A stretch of 64,000 nucleotides of DNA from Bradyrhizobium cytisi. Its GTDB lineage: Bacteria > Pseudomonadota > Alphaproteobacteria > Rhizobiales > Xanthobacteraceae. The translations under genes were made by a program, and so were the position numbers. The notes under the pieces are model-generated. The model worked only from the letters and a program-made list of their open reading frames with translations. It made no database searches and was not told the origin of the DNA. The stretch covers positions 57,877-121,876 of the forward strand of contig NZ_VSSR01000051.1 in NCBI RefSeq assembly GCF_008123515.1. Direction: 5' to 3'. Within the stretch, counting starts at the first letter, position 1. Each line of letters opens with the position of its first letter. Below, in pieces: positions 63,985 through 64,000 of the stretch.

Positions 63985-64000
63985 TCATCTGGAACCCAAG

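Overview
The window looks like a chromosomal segment of an alphaproteobacterium, very probably Bradyrhizobium. The sequence is GC-rich throughout. It carries several families of long imperfect palindromes (REP/RIME-like) between genes, and its Zn-site residues and gene neighbourhood match the amino acid:[carrier protein] ligase locus described in Bradyrhizobium japonicum/diazoefficiens. Coding density is high and almost everything is ordinary chromosomal content. I see no tRNA, rRNA, CRISPR array, transposase or integrase.

Layout. 1-2.5 kb: two tandem, very similar Liv-type ABC substrate-binding proteins (the first cut by the window edge). 2.6-13.7 kb: a DUF1304 membrane protein, ogt, glnD, an ssuACB-type importer, an OsmC protein, a membrane protein and mutS. 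13.9-17.6 kb: an aromatic catabolism block (pcaF-type thiolase, a hydroxyquinol/catechol-type intradiol dioxygenase, pcaHG). 17.7-22.7 kb: an APH-like kinase, a MarR-emrA-emrB efflux operon with a palindromic operator candidate, and zur. 22.8-30.6 kb: a DMT exporter, ispG, a TauD-like dioxygenase overlapping an N-acetylmuramoyl-L-alanine amidase, a CPA1 antiporter, a class A beta-lactamase, an NTF2-like protein and a GFA-family protein. 30.7-36.9 kb: a secreted caspase-like protein, DUF1345, a polyprenyl diphosphate synthase, mtgA, rpmF and small proteins. 37-41.8 kb: two convergent cyclic-di-GMP proteins.

41.9-45.8 kb holds the first system of special interest: a GNAT acyltransferase, an aminoacyl-tRNA-synthetase-like amino acid:[carrier protein] ligase and an acyl-CoA dehydrogenase in one operon, divergent from a small carrier protein. 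The ligase family is known biochemically, but I know of no established end product, and the dehydrogenase suggests that an amino acid is oxidised while tethered to the carrier. 45.9-51.2 kb: the mtnP-mtnA methylthioadenosine salvage pair, a HAD hydrolase, a trypsin-like protease whose predicted signal-peptide cut directly exposes IVGG, and a Baeyer-Villiger-type monooxygenase.

51.4-64 kb holds the second system: a LuxR-type response regulator overlapping a very large hybrid histidine kinase whose input domain is a whole NCS1-type permease plus a Cys-rich linker. It is divergent from an operon for a urea/short-chain amide ABC transporter (urtABCDE-like), a formamidase (fmdA), an FmdB zinc-ribbon protein and an aliphatic amidase (amiE). 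The simplest reading is that the permease-kinase senses a small nitrogen compound and switches on its uptake and hydrolysis to ammonium. A palindrome in the divergent promoter, a strong hairpin after urtA and a duplicated translation start ahead of urtD suggest several layers of control.
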